Notes: a model not told the origin generated them from the sequence alone. Positions 8,946-17,104 are shown, counted from the first letter of the stretch. The stretch is DNA of 32,925 bases from an uncultured Photobacterium sp. (GCF_947039875.1 NZ_CAMRAN010000045.1:1-32925); one strand, 5' to 3'. A program made the numbers and translations.

Positions 8946-9731
8946 GTGAAACGTATTTTGTTTCTTTGTACGGGAAATTCTGCACGGTCGCAAATTGCAG
9001 AAGCATTAATGCGCCATATGTGTAGAGACAGTGAAACTACCATCGATCAATTTGAAATTATGAGTGCGGGGATGGCACCTGAAACTGTTGATCCCCGTGT
9101 CTATAAAGTTCTTAATTATCATGATATTAATTCCGATAATTTAACCAGTGTATTAGCGTCGAGCTTACAAAATCAACATTTTGATGTTGTGATAACCTTA
9201 TGTGATAAAGCCAGTAAAGAATGTGCGCTTTTCCCTGATTCTGATGCACTAATACATTGGGATTTTAAAGATCCTAAACCGCAAGCTGGCTCTCAAGGAT
9301 TTTACGATGTATTTGATGGTCTAAAAGCAAAGATAGCATTATTTTTGATGCTTAATGGTGATAATCAATCAGATACGATTGGTGCCGTTGAATTATTTAA
9401 AATCATGAGTGATCCATTACGATTACGTATTTTAATGCTGATTCATGATGAAGTTGCTTTATCTGTCGGGGATTTAACCAAAGCATTGCAGGTTAGTCAG
9501 CCCAAGGTTTCTCGCCATTTAGCATTGTTACGAGATAGCGGTGTATTGCAGGATCAACGAGAAGGCATATGGATTTTTTATCGTTTTCCGCCTGATTTAC
9601 CACAGTGGATTCGACACACCTTTGATACCGTGCGTAATGGCCAACCAGCATTGATTAATCAAGAAAAAATACGTCTAAGTGCAATTGAAAATAGGAAAAA
9701 ACCACAATTAATGAGTAAGATAACAAAGTAG
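8946..9731 (+). CDS. arsC: Arsenate reductase (LMW-PTP type) fused to an ArsR-type DNA-binding domain
   Basis: 261 residues, GTG start after ATAAGG. Residues 1-137 are a low-molecular-weight phosphatase-fold ArsC: P-loop CTGNSARS with Cys8 and Arg14, DP at 109-110, and Cys86/Cys93 (TLCDKASKEC). The Cys triad with a seven-residue step matches thioredoxin-coupled arsenate reductases. Residues 147-213 are an ArsR winged helix (SDPLRLRILMLI, LTKALQVSQPKVSRHLALLRDSGVL), followed by a basic tail. The ArsR half contains no cysteine: the usual ELCVCDL metal site reads ALSVGDL. The protein should reduce arsenate to As(III) for Acr3 and also bind DNA. It heads a probable operon with the phosphatase gene 14 bases downstream. 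Confidence 0.93.
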   Translation: MKRILFLCTGNSARSQIAEALMRHMCRDSETTIDQFEIMSAGMAPETVDPRVYKVLNYHDINSDNLTSVLASSLQNQHFDVVITLCDKASKECALFPDSDALIHWDFKDPKPQAGSQGFYDVFDGLKAKIALFLMLNGDNQSDTIGAVELFKIMSDPLRLRILMLIHDEVALSVGDLTKALQVSQPKVSRHLALLRDSGVLQDQREGIWIFYRFPPDLPQWIRHTFDTVRNGQPALINQEKIRLSAIENRKKPQLMSKITK

Positions 9732-9745
9732 GAGTTATTATTTTT

Positions 9746-10267
9746 ATGGATAATTTACATCCCGTTTGGACATTACCGCTAAATGAAGCTATGCCTTTAA
9801 AAGGTGGCTTATTATTAACGCCATGCCCTGGTACGAAAGGCGTTGACGCAATCACAAGTTTACGTCAGTTAAAAGCGGCGGGAGCAACTGTGATATTAAC
9901 TGCGTTAGAAGAAAATGAACTTCCGGACCAAGGCGTTCAATTATTAGCAGAAGCGTGTAAGTTATTAGGTATGCAATGGTTTCATGTACCTATCGAGGAT
10001 GATTGTGCACCAACTGCTGATTTTGAGAAAAAATGGCAACGTGCGAATGATGCAGCACAAATAGCATTGAATAATGGTGAATTTGTAGTCGCTCATTGTA
10101 AAGGTGGCTCTGGTCGTACTGGAATACTAGCCGCACGCCTTCTACTTGCTCGTGGTATGCCTTTTAATGCAATAATTGCGTCTATTCAAGCACAACGTCC
10201 TGGCGCTTTTACTCGCCAATCACATATTGATTATATTAAGCAATGGAATAATGATACTAAGCATTAA
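9746..10267 (+). CDS. CDKN3-like dual-specificity phosphatase in the arsenic operon
   Basis: 173 residues with a Cys-based phosphatase signature HCKGGSGRTG (Cys118, Arg124, Thr125) and a candidate general acid at Asp85/Asp86 (VPIEDDCAPT). The fold class is the dual-specificity / cyclin-dependent kinase inhibitor 3 type, unrelated in sequence to the LMW-PTP ArsC just upstream. It starts 14 bases after the ArsC-ArsR stop with ribosome site AGGAG and is followed by a terminator, so the two are probably one transcript. To my knowledge its role in arsenic resistance is not settled. Options include hydrolysis of a phosphorylated metabolite, a second arsenate-reducing enzyme, or signalling. No signal peptide: cytoplasmic. 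Confidence 0.87.
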   Translation: MDNLHPVWTLPLNEAMPLKGGLLLTPCPGTKGVDAITSLRQLKAAGATVILTALEENELPDQGVQLLAEACKLLGMQWFHVPIEDDCAPTADFEKKWQRANDAAQIALNNGEFVVAHCKGGSGRTGILAARLLLARGMPFNAIIASIQAQRPGAFTRQSHIDYIKQWNNDTKH

Positions 10268-10292
10268 TTTCGCTTCATAAATACTGACTATT

Positions 10293-10318
10293 AAACCTCG
10301 CTGATGCGGGGTTTTTTG
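10293..10318 (+). terminator. Rho-independent terminator after the phosphatase gene
   Basis: AACCTCGC and GCGGGGTT pair around TGAT and are followed by TTTTGTTTTTT. It separates the arsC/phosphatase transcript from the GAPDH-arsJ transcript. Confidence 0.88.
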
Positions 10319-10396
10319 TTTTTTGTAGCTGTTAAAAATATTTCGTACAAAAAAAGTTTATTTTATTTTTCGTGGCTGATATATTTGATCTTACGT

Positions 10397-10416
10397 ATAT
10401 ATGGTTATTCATATAT
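10397..10416. promoter_or_regulatory. Palindrome in the GAPDH-arsJ promoter region, candidate ArsR operator
   Basis: ATATATG and CATATAT are exact inverted heptamers separated by GTTATT, 28 bases before the GAPDH start. The position suits a repressor site. It does not share the core of the arsR/acr3 operators, which suggests a different regulator, perhaps the ArsC-ArsR fusion. Confidence 0.45.
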
Positions 10417-10443
10417 TTACTGTTGGCAAGCGGAGGAAGGATT

Positions 10444-11442
10444 ATGACAATTAAAGTAGGAATCAATGGGTTTGGGCGTATTGGCCGTTTAGCATTGCGC
10501 GCAGCATTTGATTGGCCTGAGGTTGAGTTTGTATTAATTAACGATGTTGCAGGTGATGTTAATGCTTTGTCCCACTTACTTGAATTTGACTCGATTCAAG
10601 GGCGTTGGGAACATGCGGTGACTGTTGATGGTGGTCAAATGATGATTAATGGCCAAGCAATTCGTTATTGTCAACAGCAACATATTGCAGACGTTGATTG
10701 GGCTGGTTGTGATGTCGTGCTAGAAGCAACAGGTGTTCACCGTGACACTCAATATCTTAATCAATATTTAGAGCAAGGCGTTAAGCGCGTTGTGGTTTCT
10801 GCGCCCGTAAAAGAAGAGGGTGTATTAAATATCGTGGTTGGTGTTAACGATCATTTATTTGATCCAGAAAAACATCGGATAGTGACCGCGGCATCTTGCA
10901 CTACCAACTGTATCGCCCCTGTTGTAAAAGTGATCCACGAACACCTTGGTATAAAGCAAGCATCATTTACCACTATTCACAATTTAACCAATACACAAAC
11001 TATCTTAGATGCCCCACATAAAGATCTACGTCGAGCTCGAGCATGTGGTATGAGCTTAATTCCAACGACAACGGGTTCAGCTAAAGCGATTGTGGAAATA
11101 TTTCCAGAGTTAGCCGGAAAAATTGATGGTCATGCAGTGCGTGTACCACTCGCAAATGCCTCACTGACTGATATTATTTTTGATGTTGAGCGTGATACCT
11201 CTATTGATGAGGTTAATCAATTATTAAAAACAGCATCAGAAACAGATCTAAACGGTATTCTAGGCTTTGAAGCGCGGCCTTTAGTATCGATTGATTATCG
11301 CGGCGATCAACGTTCAACCATTATTGATGCATTATCTACAATGGTTGTTAATCAACGAATGGTTAAAATATATGCTTGGTATGACAATGAAATGGGTTAT
11401 GCAACACGAACTGCAGAATTAATACGTAAAGTCGGATGTTAG
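10444..11442 (+). CDS. ArsJ-associated glyceraldehyde-3-phosphate dehydrogenase
   Basis: 332 residues, GAPDH fold: NAD-binding [15 protein letters not shown] (6-20), catalytic Cys152 in ASCTTNC, His179 in TIHN, and the C-terminal [14 protein letters not shown] at 10444 is preceded by an excellent GGAGGAAGG; the longer frame from 10372 would add a non-homologous hydrophobic leader. In arsJ operons this enzyme uses arsenate in place of phosphate with glyceraldehyde-3-phosphate to make 1-arseno-3-phosphoglycerate, which ArsJ expels (established for the Pseudomonas aeruginosa pair). The immediate arsJ neighbour, 40 bases on, supports this role over glycolysis. Confidence 0.94.
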   Translation: MTIKVGINGFGRIGRLALRAAFDWPEVEFVLINDVAGDVNALSHLLEFDSIQGRWEHAVTVDGGQMMINGQAIRYCQQQHIADVDWAGCDVVLEATGVHRDTQYLNQYLEQGVKRVVVSAPVKEEGVLNIVVGVNDHLFDPEKHRIVTAASCTTNCIAPVVKVIHEHLGIKQASFTTIHNLTNTQTILDAPHKDLRRARACGMSLIPTTTGSAKAIVEIFPELAGKIDGHAVRVPLANASLTDIIFDVERDTSIDEVNQLLKTASETDLNGILGFEARPLVSIDYRGDQRSTIIDALSTMVVNQRMVKIYAWYDNEMGYATRTAELIRKVGC

Positions 11443-11482
11443 TTATTAAGTCTTAATTGTATTGAAATGTAGTGAGTATTCT

Positions 11483-12715
11483 ATGTTAGCAAAGCTGAGC
11501 CAGTTACCCAATGATGTACGCCAATATATGTTGGTGACATTTAATTATTGGAATTTTACTCTTACTGATGGTGCATTACGAATGTTGGTGGTTTTACACT
11601 TCCATCAGCTTGGTTATAGCCCGTTAGAGATAGCCTCATTATTTCTATTTTATGAGTTTTTTGGCGTGGTCACGAATTTAGTTGGTGGCTGGCTTGGTGC
11701 GCGATTAGGTTTAAATCGAACCATGAATATTGGTTTGTTTATGCAGGTTGTTGCGTTGTTAATGCTTGCTGTACCTTCAGTAAACCTTACTGTTATATGG
11801 GTAATGTTCGCTCAAGCACTGTCAGGTATTGCTAAAGATCTGAATAAAATGAGCGCAAAAAGTGCGATTAAAACGTTAGTGCCTAATGAAAAACAAGGTG
11901 CACTGTATAAATGGATTGCACTACTAACGGGATCAAAAAATGCACTAAAAGGTGTTGGCTTTTTCCTAGGGGGAGCATTACTGGTATTGATTGGTTTTCA
12001 AGGCGCGGTCATTGCGATGGCTGGTGTACTTGCGGTTGTCTTTATATGTAGCCTGCTGTGGCTTGATAAAGATCTTGGTAAAGCAAAGAGCAAGGTGAAA
12101 TTTAGTCAGATTTTCTCAAAAAGTAGAAGTATAAATATACTCTCAGCTGCGAGAATGTTCCTTTTTGGCGCACGTGATGTTTGGTTTGTTATTGCGTTAC
12201 CACTATATTTGGGACAAGTTTTTGGTTGGGACCATTTACTGGTAGGTGGCTTTTTGGCTCTGTGGGTCATTGGTTATGGTTTTGTTCAAAGTATCGCGCC
12301 AAGAATTACAGGAAAAGCAGAGGGTATCGTACCTGATGGGCGAGTTGCATTTGAATGGGCAATGATACTTGCGGTGGTTACAGGAGTGATAGCCATTGCA
12401 TTACAATTTAATTGGTACCCACAGTTAATTATTATTATTGGTCTAATGATCTTTGGTGCAGTTTTTGCTGTTAACTCCTCATTACATTCTTATTTAATAG
12501 TAAGTTATGCCAAAGGTGATGGTGTAAGTTTGGATGTTGGTTTTTATTATATGGCTAACGCAATGGGACGTTTAATCGGAACATTACTTTCAGGTATGGT
12601 ATATCAATTATATGGCTTGGCTATGTGTTTATGGATAGCGTTTATTTTTATAATGATAACAACAATTATATCATTATGGTTACCACGTCGTAGTATAACT
12701 GCGGTGTCTATTTAA
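11483..12715 (+). CDS. arsJ: ArsJ organoarsenical efflux MFS transporter
   Basis: 410 residues, about twelve helices, major facilitator superfamily. Segments NYWNFTLTDGALRMLVVLHF and FAQALSGIAKDLNKMSAKSAIKTLVP are characteristic of ArsJ as I know the family. It exports 1-arseno-3-phosphoglycerate made by the adjacent GAPDH; the product breaks down outside to arsenate, giving net arsenate efflux without reduction. ATG at 11483 is preferred to the in-frame TTG at 11462, since the protein then starts as the family does. It is probably in an operon with the GAPDH gene. No clear terminator follows. Confidence 0.94.
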   Translation: MLAKLSQLPNDVRQYMLVTFNYWNFTLTDGALRMLVVLHFHQLGYSPLEIASLFLFYEFFGVVTNLVGGWLGARLGLNRTMNIGLFMQVVALLMLAVPSVNLTVIWVMFAQALSGIAKDLNKMSAKSAIKTLVPNEKQGALYKWIALLTGSKNALKGVGFFLGGALLVLIGFQGAVIAMAGVLAVVFICSLLWLDKDLGKAKSKVKFSQIFSKSRSINILSAARMFLFGARDVWFVIALPLYLGQVFGWDHLLVGGFLALWVIGYGFVQSIAPRITGKAEGIVPDGRVAFEWAMILAVVTGVIAIALQFNWYPQLIIIIGLMIFGAVFAVNSSLHSYLIVSYAKGDGVSLDVGFYYMANAMGRLIGTLLSGMVYQLYGLAMCLWIAFIFIMITTIISLWLPRRSITAVSI

Positions 12716-12775
12716 CCTAATTGCGTTATTGTTTTTAGCTATAAAGTGATATTTATCGGAAAGATTTTAAATAAA

Positions 12776-12871
12776 GATTATATTTGAGGTTTTACTATAG
12801 CCCTGCGGTAGCGATTGATGATGCTATTACGTTACTTAAAGTGCGTAATAGTGCTCGTGGTGTGCAATGAA
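12776..12871 (+). pseudogene. Possible remnant of an unidentified gene
   Basis: Between arsJ and the HAD gene, the frame ending in TGA near 12869 reads FYYSPAVAIDDAITLLKVRNSARGVQ, with protein-like composition and no start codon. It is open only after a TAA near 12773. It looks like the C-terminal end of a lost gene, but I could not identify the family. Low confidence; the rest of this spacer shows nothing clear. Confidence 0.25.
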
Positions 12872-12948
12872 CAGCGAGCTGTTATTTGTAAAATTAGGGT
12901 GTTATAAAAGCAGTTCTTTTATTCATAGAAATTATCGTTTGGTAAATA

Positions 12949-13617
12949 ATGCAAACTCTTTTTTTTGATTTTGATGGCACATTAGTTGATTCGGAAACGT
13001 TTCACGCTAACAATTGGAGTGCCTATTTAGCGACATACGGTGTTACGTTAACGGCAGAAGATTTTATTGAATATTATGCAGGGGTTACGTGGCCAAAGAT
13101 AGCGAAGCATTTTATTGATAGCTATCAACTTAATGTAGATATCATTACTATTACGACTGAAATGGAAGCACTGACTGATGCTAAAATTCGTCAGCAAGGG
13201 ATCCCCGCATTACCTGGCGTTGATGCTGTGCTTCATGCTTTTTCAGGTAAAGTACCTATGGCAGTTGTGACGGGAGCTCCACGAGATTACGTTGAAGGTG
13301 TCTTAAAATTACATGGTTGGCTAGATTTATTTGATCAGATATTCAGCGGCTATGAAGTTGAAAATAATAAACCGTCTCCTGATGTTTACTTACATGCTTG
13401 TCAAGCAATGAAGGTTCAACCTTATCAAGTGGTTGCGATAGAAGATAGCCGAACTGGATTACAGTCAGCAAAAAGTGCTGATATTTGTTGCTTATTGATT
13501 AATGCTCATCAGTCATTAACCGCCACTAATGCTGACCATACATTTTTCTCAATGGTTGAAGCTAAGCCATTATTAACGTCGTTATTTAAAGATAAGTTAT
13601 TGTTTGAGACTGTATGA
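12949..13617 (+). CDS. HAD-superfamily phosphatase, subfamily IA
   Basis: 222 residues. Motif I FDFDGTLVD with nucleophile Asp7 and acid/base Asp9, a helical cap (about residues 15-85), motif II VVTGAP, motif III Lys in ENNKPSPDVY, and motif IV AIEDSRTG. This is the phosphoglycolate phosphatase / beta-phosphoglucomutase-like branch; the substrate cannot be assigned. Cytoplasmic. The ribosome site before ATG at 12949 is weak (TTGGTAAATA). Confidence 0.9.
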   Translation: MQTLFFDFDGTLVDSETFHANNWSAYLATYGVTLTAEDFIEYYAGVTWPKIAKHFIDSYQLNVDIITITTEMEALTDAKIRQQGIPALPGVDAVLHAFSGKVPMAVVTGAPRDYVEGVLKLHGWLDLFDQIFSGYEVENNKPSPDVYLHACQAMKVQPYQVVAIEDSRTGLQSAKSADICCLLINAHQSLTATNADHTFFSMVEAKPLLTSLFKDKLLFETV

Positions 13618-13692
13618 AGTAAGCAATTATTTTGCAGTAACAATGCGCTATGTTAGATTATGCACGACTGAAATAACTCAAATAGGTTTATG

Positions 13693-13959
13693 ATGGAAAA
13701 CGAAGAAATCATGACGGGTGATATGCTAGTTGAAACGGTTGAAAATCAACTGGCTGACGGCAATCCATTAGTGGTTAAAGAAACATTAATGCGTTTAATG
13801 ATGACAGGTACAGCACGTGATGAAGCGGTACAGATGATTGCTTGTGTATTATCTATCGAAGTCTTTGATGTAATGAAAAATGACGGTAAATTTGATTTAA
13901 AACGTTACCGTGAAAATTTAGTTGCTTTGCCTGATATGCCTTGGGAAGATGATATCTAA
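13693..13959 (+). CDS. Small hypothetical protein
   Basis: 88 residues if started at the second of two adjacent ATG codons (13690 and 13693); the second has better spacing from AGG. It is acidic and predicted mainly helical, with no cysteine motif beyond one internal Cys and no membrane segment. The C-terminal part (RYRENLVALPDMPWEDDI) looks like that of small conserved cytoplasmic proteins in marine gammaproteobacteria, but I do not recognise a function. It has its own terminator. Confidence 0.75.
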   Translation: MENEEIMTGDMLVETVENQLADGNPLVVKETLMRLMMTGTARDEAVQMIACVLSIEVFDVMKNDGKFDLKRYRENLVALPDMPWEDDI

Positions 13960-13986
13960 TCCATATCTGTAATGAGTGATTTCAAG

Positions 13987-14012
13987 AACCGTGATTTTTA
14001 TCGCGGTTTTTT
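13987..14012 (+). terminator. Rho-independent terminator
   Basis: AACCGTGA and TCGCGGTT pair around a short T-rich loop and run into TTTT, 28 bases after the small hypothetical gene. Confidence 0.85.
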
Positions 14013-14055
14013 ATGCCTGTTTTTTGTGAATTATTATTTTATATTTCTATCAATA

Positions 14056-14074
14056 ACTAGTGATAATCATTGAT
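14056..14074. promoter_or_regulatory. Weak Fur-box-like match upstream of ald
   Basis: The bases around GTGATAATCATTGAT match about 13 of 19 positions of the Fur consensus as I know it, and lie about 85 bases before the ald start. It could be a chance match in AT-rich DNA. Confidence 0.2.
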
Positions 14075-14157
14075 ATAGGATTGAAAAACAGTGAGAAATA
14101 TCTATTATTGTTGACTATTGTCTATATATGACTAGTGCATATAGGCAGGAAATAATA

Positions 14158-15266
14158 ATGAAAATTGGAATTCCTAAAGAAATTAAAGTTCATGAATATC
14201 GTGTTGGTATGGTGCCAGCCTCGGTAAAAGAAGCGGTATTACATGGACATACTGTTTATGTTGAAACGCTTGCTGGTGTGGGTATTGGATGCAGTGACGA
14301 GGATTATATAGCGGCAGGTGCACAAATTGTAAATTCAGCACAAGCGGTGTTTGAACAAGCCGACATGATCGTTAAGGTCAAAGAACCACAGCCATCAGAG
14401 CGGATGTGTTACGTAAAGGGCAAATATTATTTACGTATCTTCATTTGGCACCAGATAAAGAACAGACACAAGACTTAATCAATAGTGGAGCAATATGCAT
14501 TGCCTATGAAACAGTAACTGATGATAATGGTCAATTACCGTTATTAGCGCCAATGTCAGAAGTGGCAGGCAGAATGTCATTACAAGCAGGTGCCTTTGCG
14601 CTTGAAAAATCACGAGGTGGTCGAGGTATTTTATTAGCTGGCGTACCTGGTGTTACTCCTGCAAATGTAGTGATCCTTGGGGGAGGTGTTGTTGGAATGA
14701 ATGCAGCACAGATGGCTGTTGGTTGCCGTGCTAATGTGGTTATTATTGATCGAAATATCGAAGTATTACGTCAGCTTGATCGTCTTTTTTCTGGTGCAGT
14801 AACTTGTATTTATTCAACCAATGACGCTATTGAAAAACATGTTCTTGCCGCAGATCTTGTGATTGGGTGTGTGCTTGTTGCGGGAGCACAAGCACCAAAA
14901 TTAGTTACAAAAGATATGATACGCCGCATGAAAGCTGGATCTGCAATTGTTGATGTTGCGATAGATCAAGGCGGATGTATTGAAACATCTTATCCAACCA
15001 CTCATGATAATCCTACTTATATTGTTGATGATGTTGTGCACTATTGTGTTGCTAATATGCCCGGCGCTGTAGCAAGAACATCAACATTTGCCCTTAATAA
15101 TGCGACCTTACCTTATATTTTACAATTGGCTGATTTGGGTTATAAAACAGCACTGGCAACAAATAAACATTTACTCAATGGCTTAAATATTTATCAGGGG
15201 CAAGTAACTAACTATAGTGTAGCTCAAGCGTTAGGTTATCCTTACATATCAAGTGTTTTTGCTTGA
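14158..15266 (+). pseudogene. ald: Alanine dehydrogenase, frameshifted
   Basis: The first part (MKIGIPKEIKVHEYRVGMVPASV ... KVKEPQPSE) is the N-terminal catalytic region. After about residue 82 the frame is lost, and the next frame continues with LRKGQILFTYLHLAPDKEQT ... VAGRMSLQAGA ... VVILGGGVVGMNAAQMAVG (NAD-binding) to the stop at 15266. A single missing base near 14401-14405 restores a protein of about 369 residues, the normal length. The intact enzyme interconverts alanine and pyruvate plus ammonia with NAD. ATG at 14158 follows GGCAGGAAATAATA. The 3' end overlaps the convergent isochorismatase-family gene by 25 bases. A sequencing error is possible. Confidence 0.9.
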
Positions 15267-15811
15267 TGTAACGTGGCAATTCTTGACAGCATAGCCAAAG
15301 AGCGTTGATGTTCTTGTTCTGTCGCTGACGTACATGCATCGCTAATTATATGGGCACAATAATCACGATCATGGGCATCTCTGACGGCAGATTGAATTGC
15401 CCAACAAGTGCTGACACCACAAAAGTAAACATCAGTGATCACATTAGCCCGCAAGACGCTATCAAGAGCCGTGTTATAGAAAGGGTTGACTCTTGATTTT
15501 GTGATCACCATATCGTGTTCAGTTACCAGAAGATCTGGGTGAAACTCTGTTCCCCATTGCCCCAATTCTAATGCATGATATTGTTGGGCTTTACCAAACA
15601 TCGGAGATTGATGGGGTAATTCAAGGTAGCTAGATTGAAAGCCGACTTTGACAAAGATACAAGGCAGGTTATTTTTTCTTGCCCATTGAATGGCAATATT
15701 TGCATTATTAATGACATGATTGGCACTAACTTGTGCAGCACAGCTGGGGATTTTACCATTCTTATCAACGATGTCATTAATGAAGTCAATGATAACTAAT
15801 GCTTTGTTCAT
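15242..15811 (-). CDS. Isochorismatase-family cysteine hydrolase
   Basis: 189 residues with the family triad Asp9 (VIIDFINDI), Lys105 (VITKSRVNPF) and Cys136 (GVSTCWAIQSAVRDA). Members include nicotinamidases, ureidoacrylate amidohydrolases and isochorismatases; the substrate is not clear here. Cytoplasmic. Good ribosome site AAAGGA before the ATG. Its 3' end overlaps the 3' end of the broken ald gene. Confidence 0.88.
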   Translation of the reverse strand: MNKALVIIDFINDIVDKNGKIPSCAAQVSANHVINNANIAIQWARKNNLPCIFVKVGFQSSYLELPHQSPMFGKAQQYHALELGQWGTEFHPDLLVTEHDMVITKSRVNPFYNTALDSVLRANVITDVYFCGVSTCWAIQSAVRDAHDRDYCAHIISDACTSATEQEHQRSLAMLSRIATLHQAKTLDM

Positions 15812-15900
15812 ACTGGTTCCTTTGGCGCAATATTTTATAGAGTCGTATTAATAAGCATACGATTAAATGCCGAAATTAAATGTGGTGAAATCTTAGATAT

Positions 15901-15949
15901 AAAAAAAGCCTCTAGTCTTGCAACTAAAAGCTTTTTGTTCAAATCGAGG
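15901..15949 (-). terminator. Terminator-like hairpin after the L,D-transpeptidase gene
   Basis: On the minus strand, GCCTC and GAGGC pair at the base of a long arm with an inner AAAAGCTTTT palindrome, followed by TTTTTTT. It lies just after the stop of the gene at 15957-16595. Confidence 0.65.
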
Positions 15950-15956
15950 CATTAAA

Positions 15957-16595
15957 TTATTTAGCGTATGCGAAAATCACACTACCACCTTTAATGGTAT
16001 CAATAATTTTTTTGCTCAAATATGTTGGTATAGCAGGGCAGCCCCAGCTACGGCCAAGATAACCGTTACGTCTTATAAATGATTCAGAAACATACTTAGC
16101 ACCGTGAATAACAATATAGCGTTTTAATGCATTATCATTTTCACCACGGGTTAATCCATTTAGCTTTAAGGAATAACCATTACCGCCTTGGTAAGTCCCT
16201 TCAGTTAGAAAGGTACCTAGTGATGTTTTATGTGAATCAACACGGTTAGAAAAATTGTCAGCCATTAAACGTCCACTGTTTTCACCGTGTGAGACATAAG
16301 TACGGTAAAGCAATTTATTCGATTTTAAATCAATGACATAAAATCTTTTTTGGGTAGAAGGCTTACTGTAATCAATAATGGTTAATAATGATTTCTTTTT
16401 TCCACGAGTTTTATTATAAGCAATAAATGCTTTTTTAAACACGTTGTAATCAATTTTGCCTCTTAAATTAGCTTTTTGGTAGACATAATTAGCGACAATA
16501 TCTGCATTCTTACGCTCAGTATGAAGAACGCGCGCAGACGCATTTAATGGTAATAGACATACCATTAATAGAAATAGGTAAATAACTTTTTTCAT
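15957..16595 (-). CDS. Secreted L,D-transpeptidase-like protein (L,D-transpeptidase catalytic 2 family)
   Basis: 212 residues with a signal peptide (1-21, MKKVIYLFLLMVCLLPLNASA). The catalytic-type motif IHGAKYVS (His164) and GRSWGCPAIP (Cys186) resembles the YkuD-related murein L,D-transpeptidase family. It probably acts on peptidoglycan in the periplasm; members may cross-link or modify wall peptides. It stands alone, with a terminator behind it. Confidence 0.87.
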   Translation of the reverse strand: MKKVIYLFLLMVCLLPLNASARVLHTERKNADIVANYVYQKANLRGKIDYNVFKKAFIAYNKTRGKKKSLLTIIDYSKPSTQKRFYVIDLKSNKLLYRTYVSHGENSGRLMADNFSNRVDSHKTSLGTFLTEGTYQGGNGYSLKLNGLTRGENDNALKRYIVIHGAKYVSESFIRRNGYLGRSWGCPAIPTYLSKKIIDTIKGGSVIFAYAK

Positions 16596-17061
16596 TTAAT
16601 TCGTTCTATTCTTAAACAAGTTGCAAAGTTACAAAGTTGGTTAGCAATTAAGCGAGCAGATACTTTATCATAAATAAGAATTAAAAAAGAAGATTTAAAT
16701 GGTAGGGTAAAGAAAGATTTTAATGTTTAAACTATGATAGTTGTTAAGATGGTTAGTTGTTTATTTATTGATAACAATGGCTTACTGATATGAACATCAT
16801 TTAATTAAGCAAAGGAAGTTAGATTAATCTAAAGCTAAAAAAAGCTTGTTTCCATGATGCGCATTAAATGTAAGCTTATGATTATATTGGTTATTTTTTC
16901 TTCTGTTTCTTGGTTGTAAATATTTAAAATATATTATAAATAATAATGTTAGCGATGTATTAATCAACATTATTTAGCCAATAAATAAAATGGAAACAAA
17001 TAAACATGAACATAAGATGAAGAAAAAGAAATAATATCTATTTATATTGTCCAATATAAAG
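16596..17061. other. Intergenic region, no gene recognised
   Basis: About 470 AT-rich bases between the L,D-transpeptidase gene start and the chitinase terminator. It should hold the promoter of the former (read leftward). I see only short open frames, the best being a 21-codon hydrophobic one at 16854-16919 without a ribosome site. Confidence 0.6.
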
Positions 17062-17097
17062 AACAGCACCGATACTGTTAATAATATCGGTGCTGTT
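17062..17097 (-). terminator. Rho-independent terminator of the chitinase gene
   Basis: A perfect 13-bp stem (AACAGCACCGATA / TATCGGTGCTGTT) with a ten-base loop starts seven bases after the chitinase stop. T-rich flanks on both sides could allow action in both directions. Confidence 0.88.
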
Positions 17098-17104
17098 TTA
17101 TAGA

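Noticed and set aside
10372..10443. Longer N-terminus for the GAPDH-like protein
   Set aside because: The extra 24 residues are hydrophobic and unlike GAPDH, include the candidate operator, and the start at 10444 has an excellent ribosome site.
14406..15266. Second part of ald as an independent short gene
   Set aside because: It lacks the N-terminal catalytic region and begins in mid-domain; the upstream frame supplies the missing part, so a frameshift explains it better.
16854..16919. A 21-codon hydrophobic open frame (two adjacent ATG codons)
   Set aside because: No ribosome binding site, very short, in AT-rich spacer; chance occurrence is likely.
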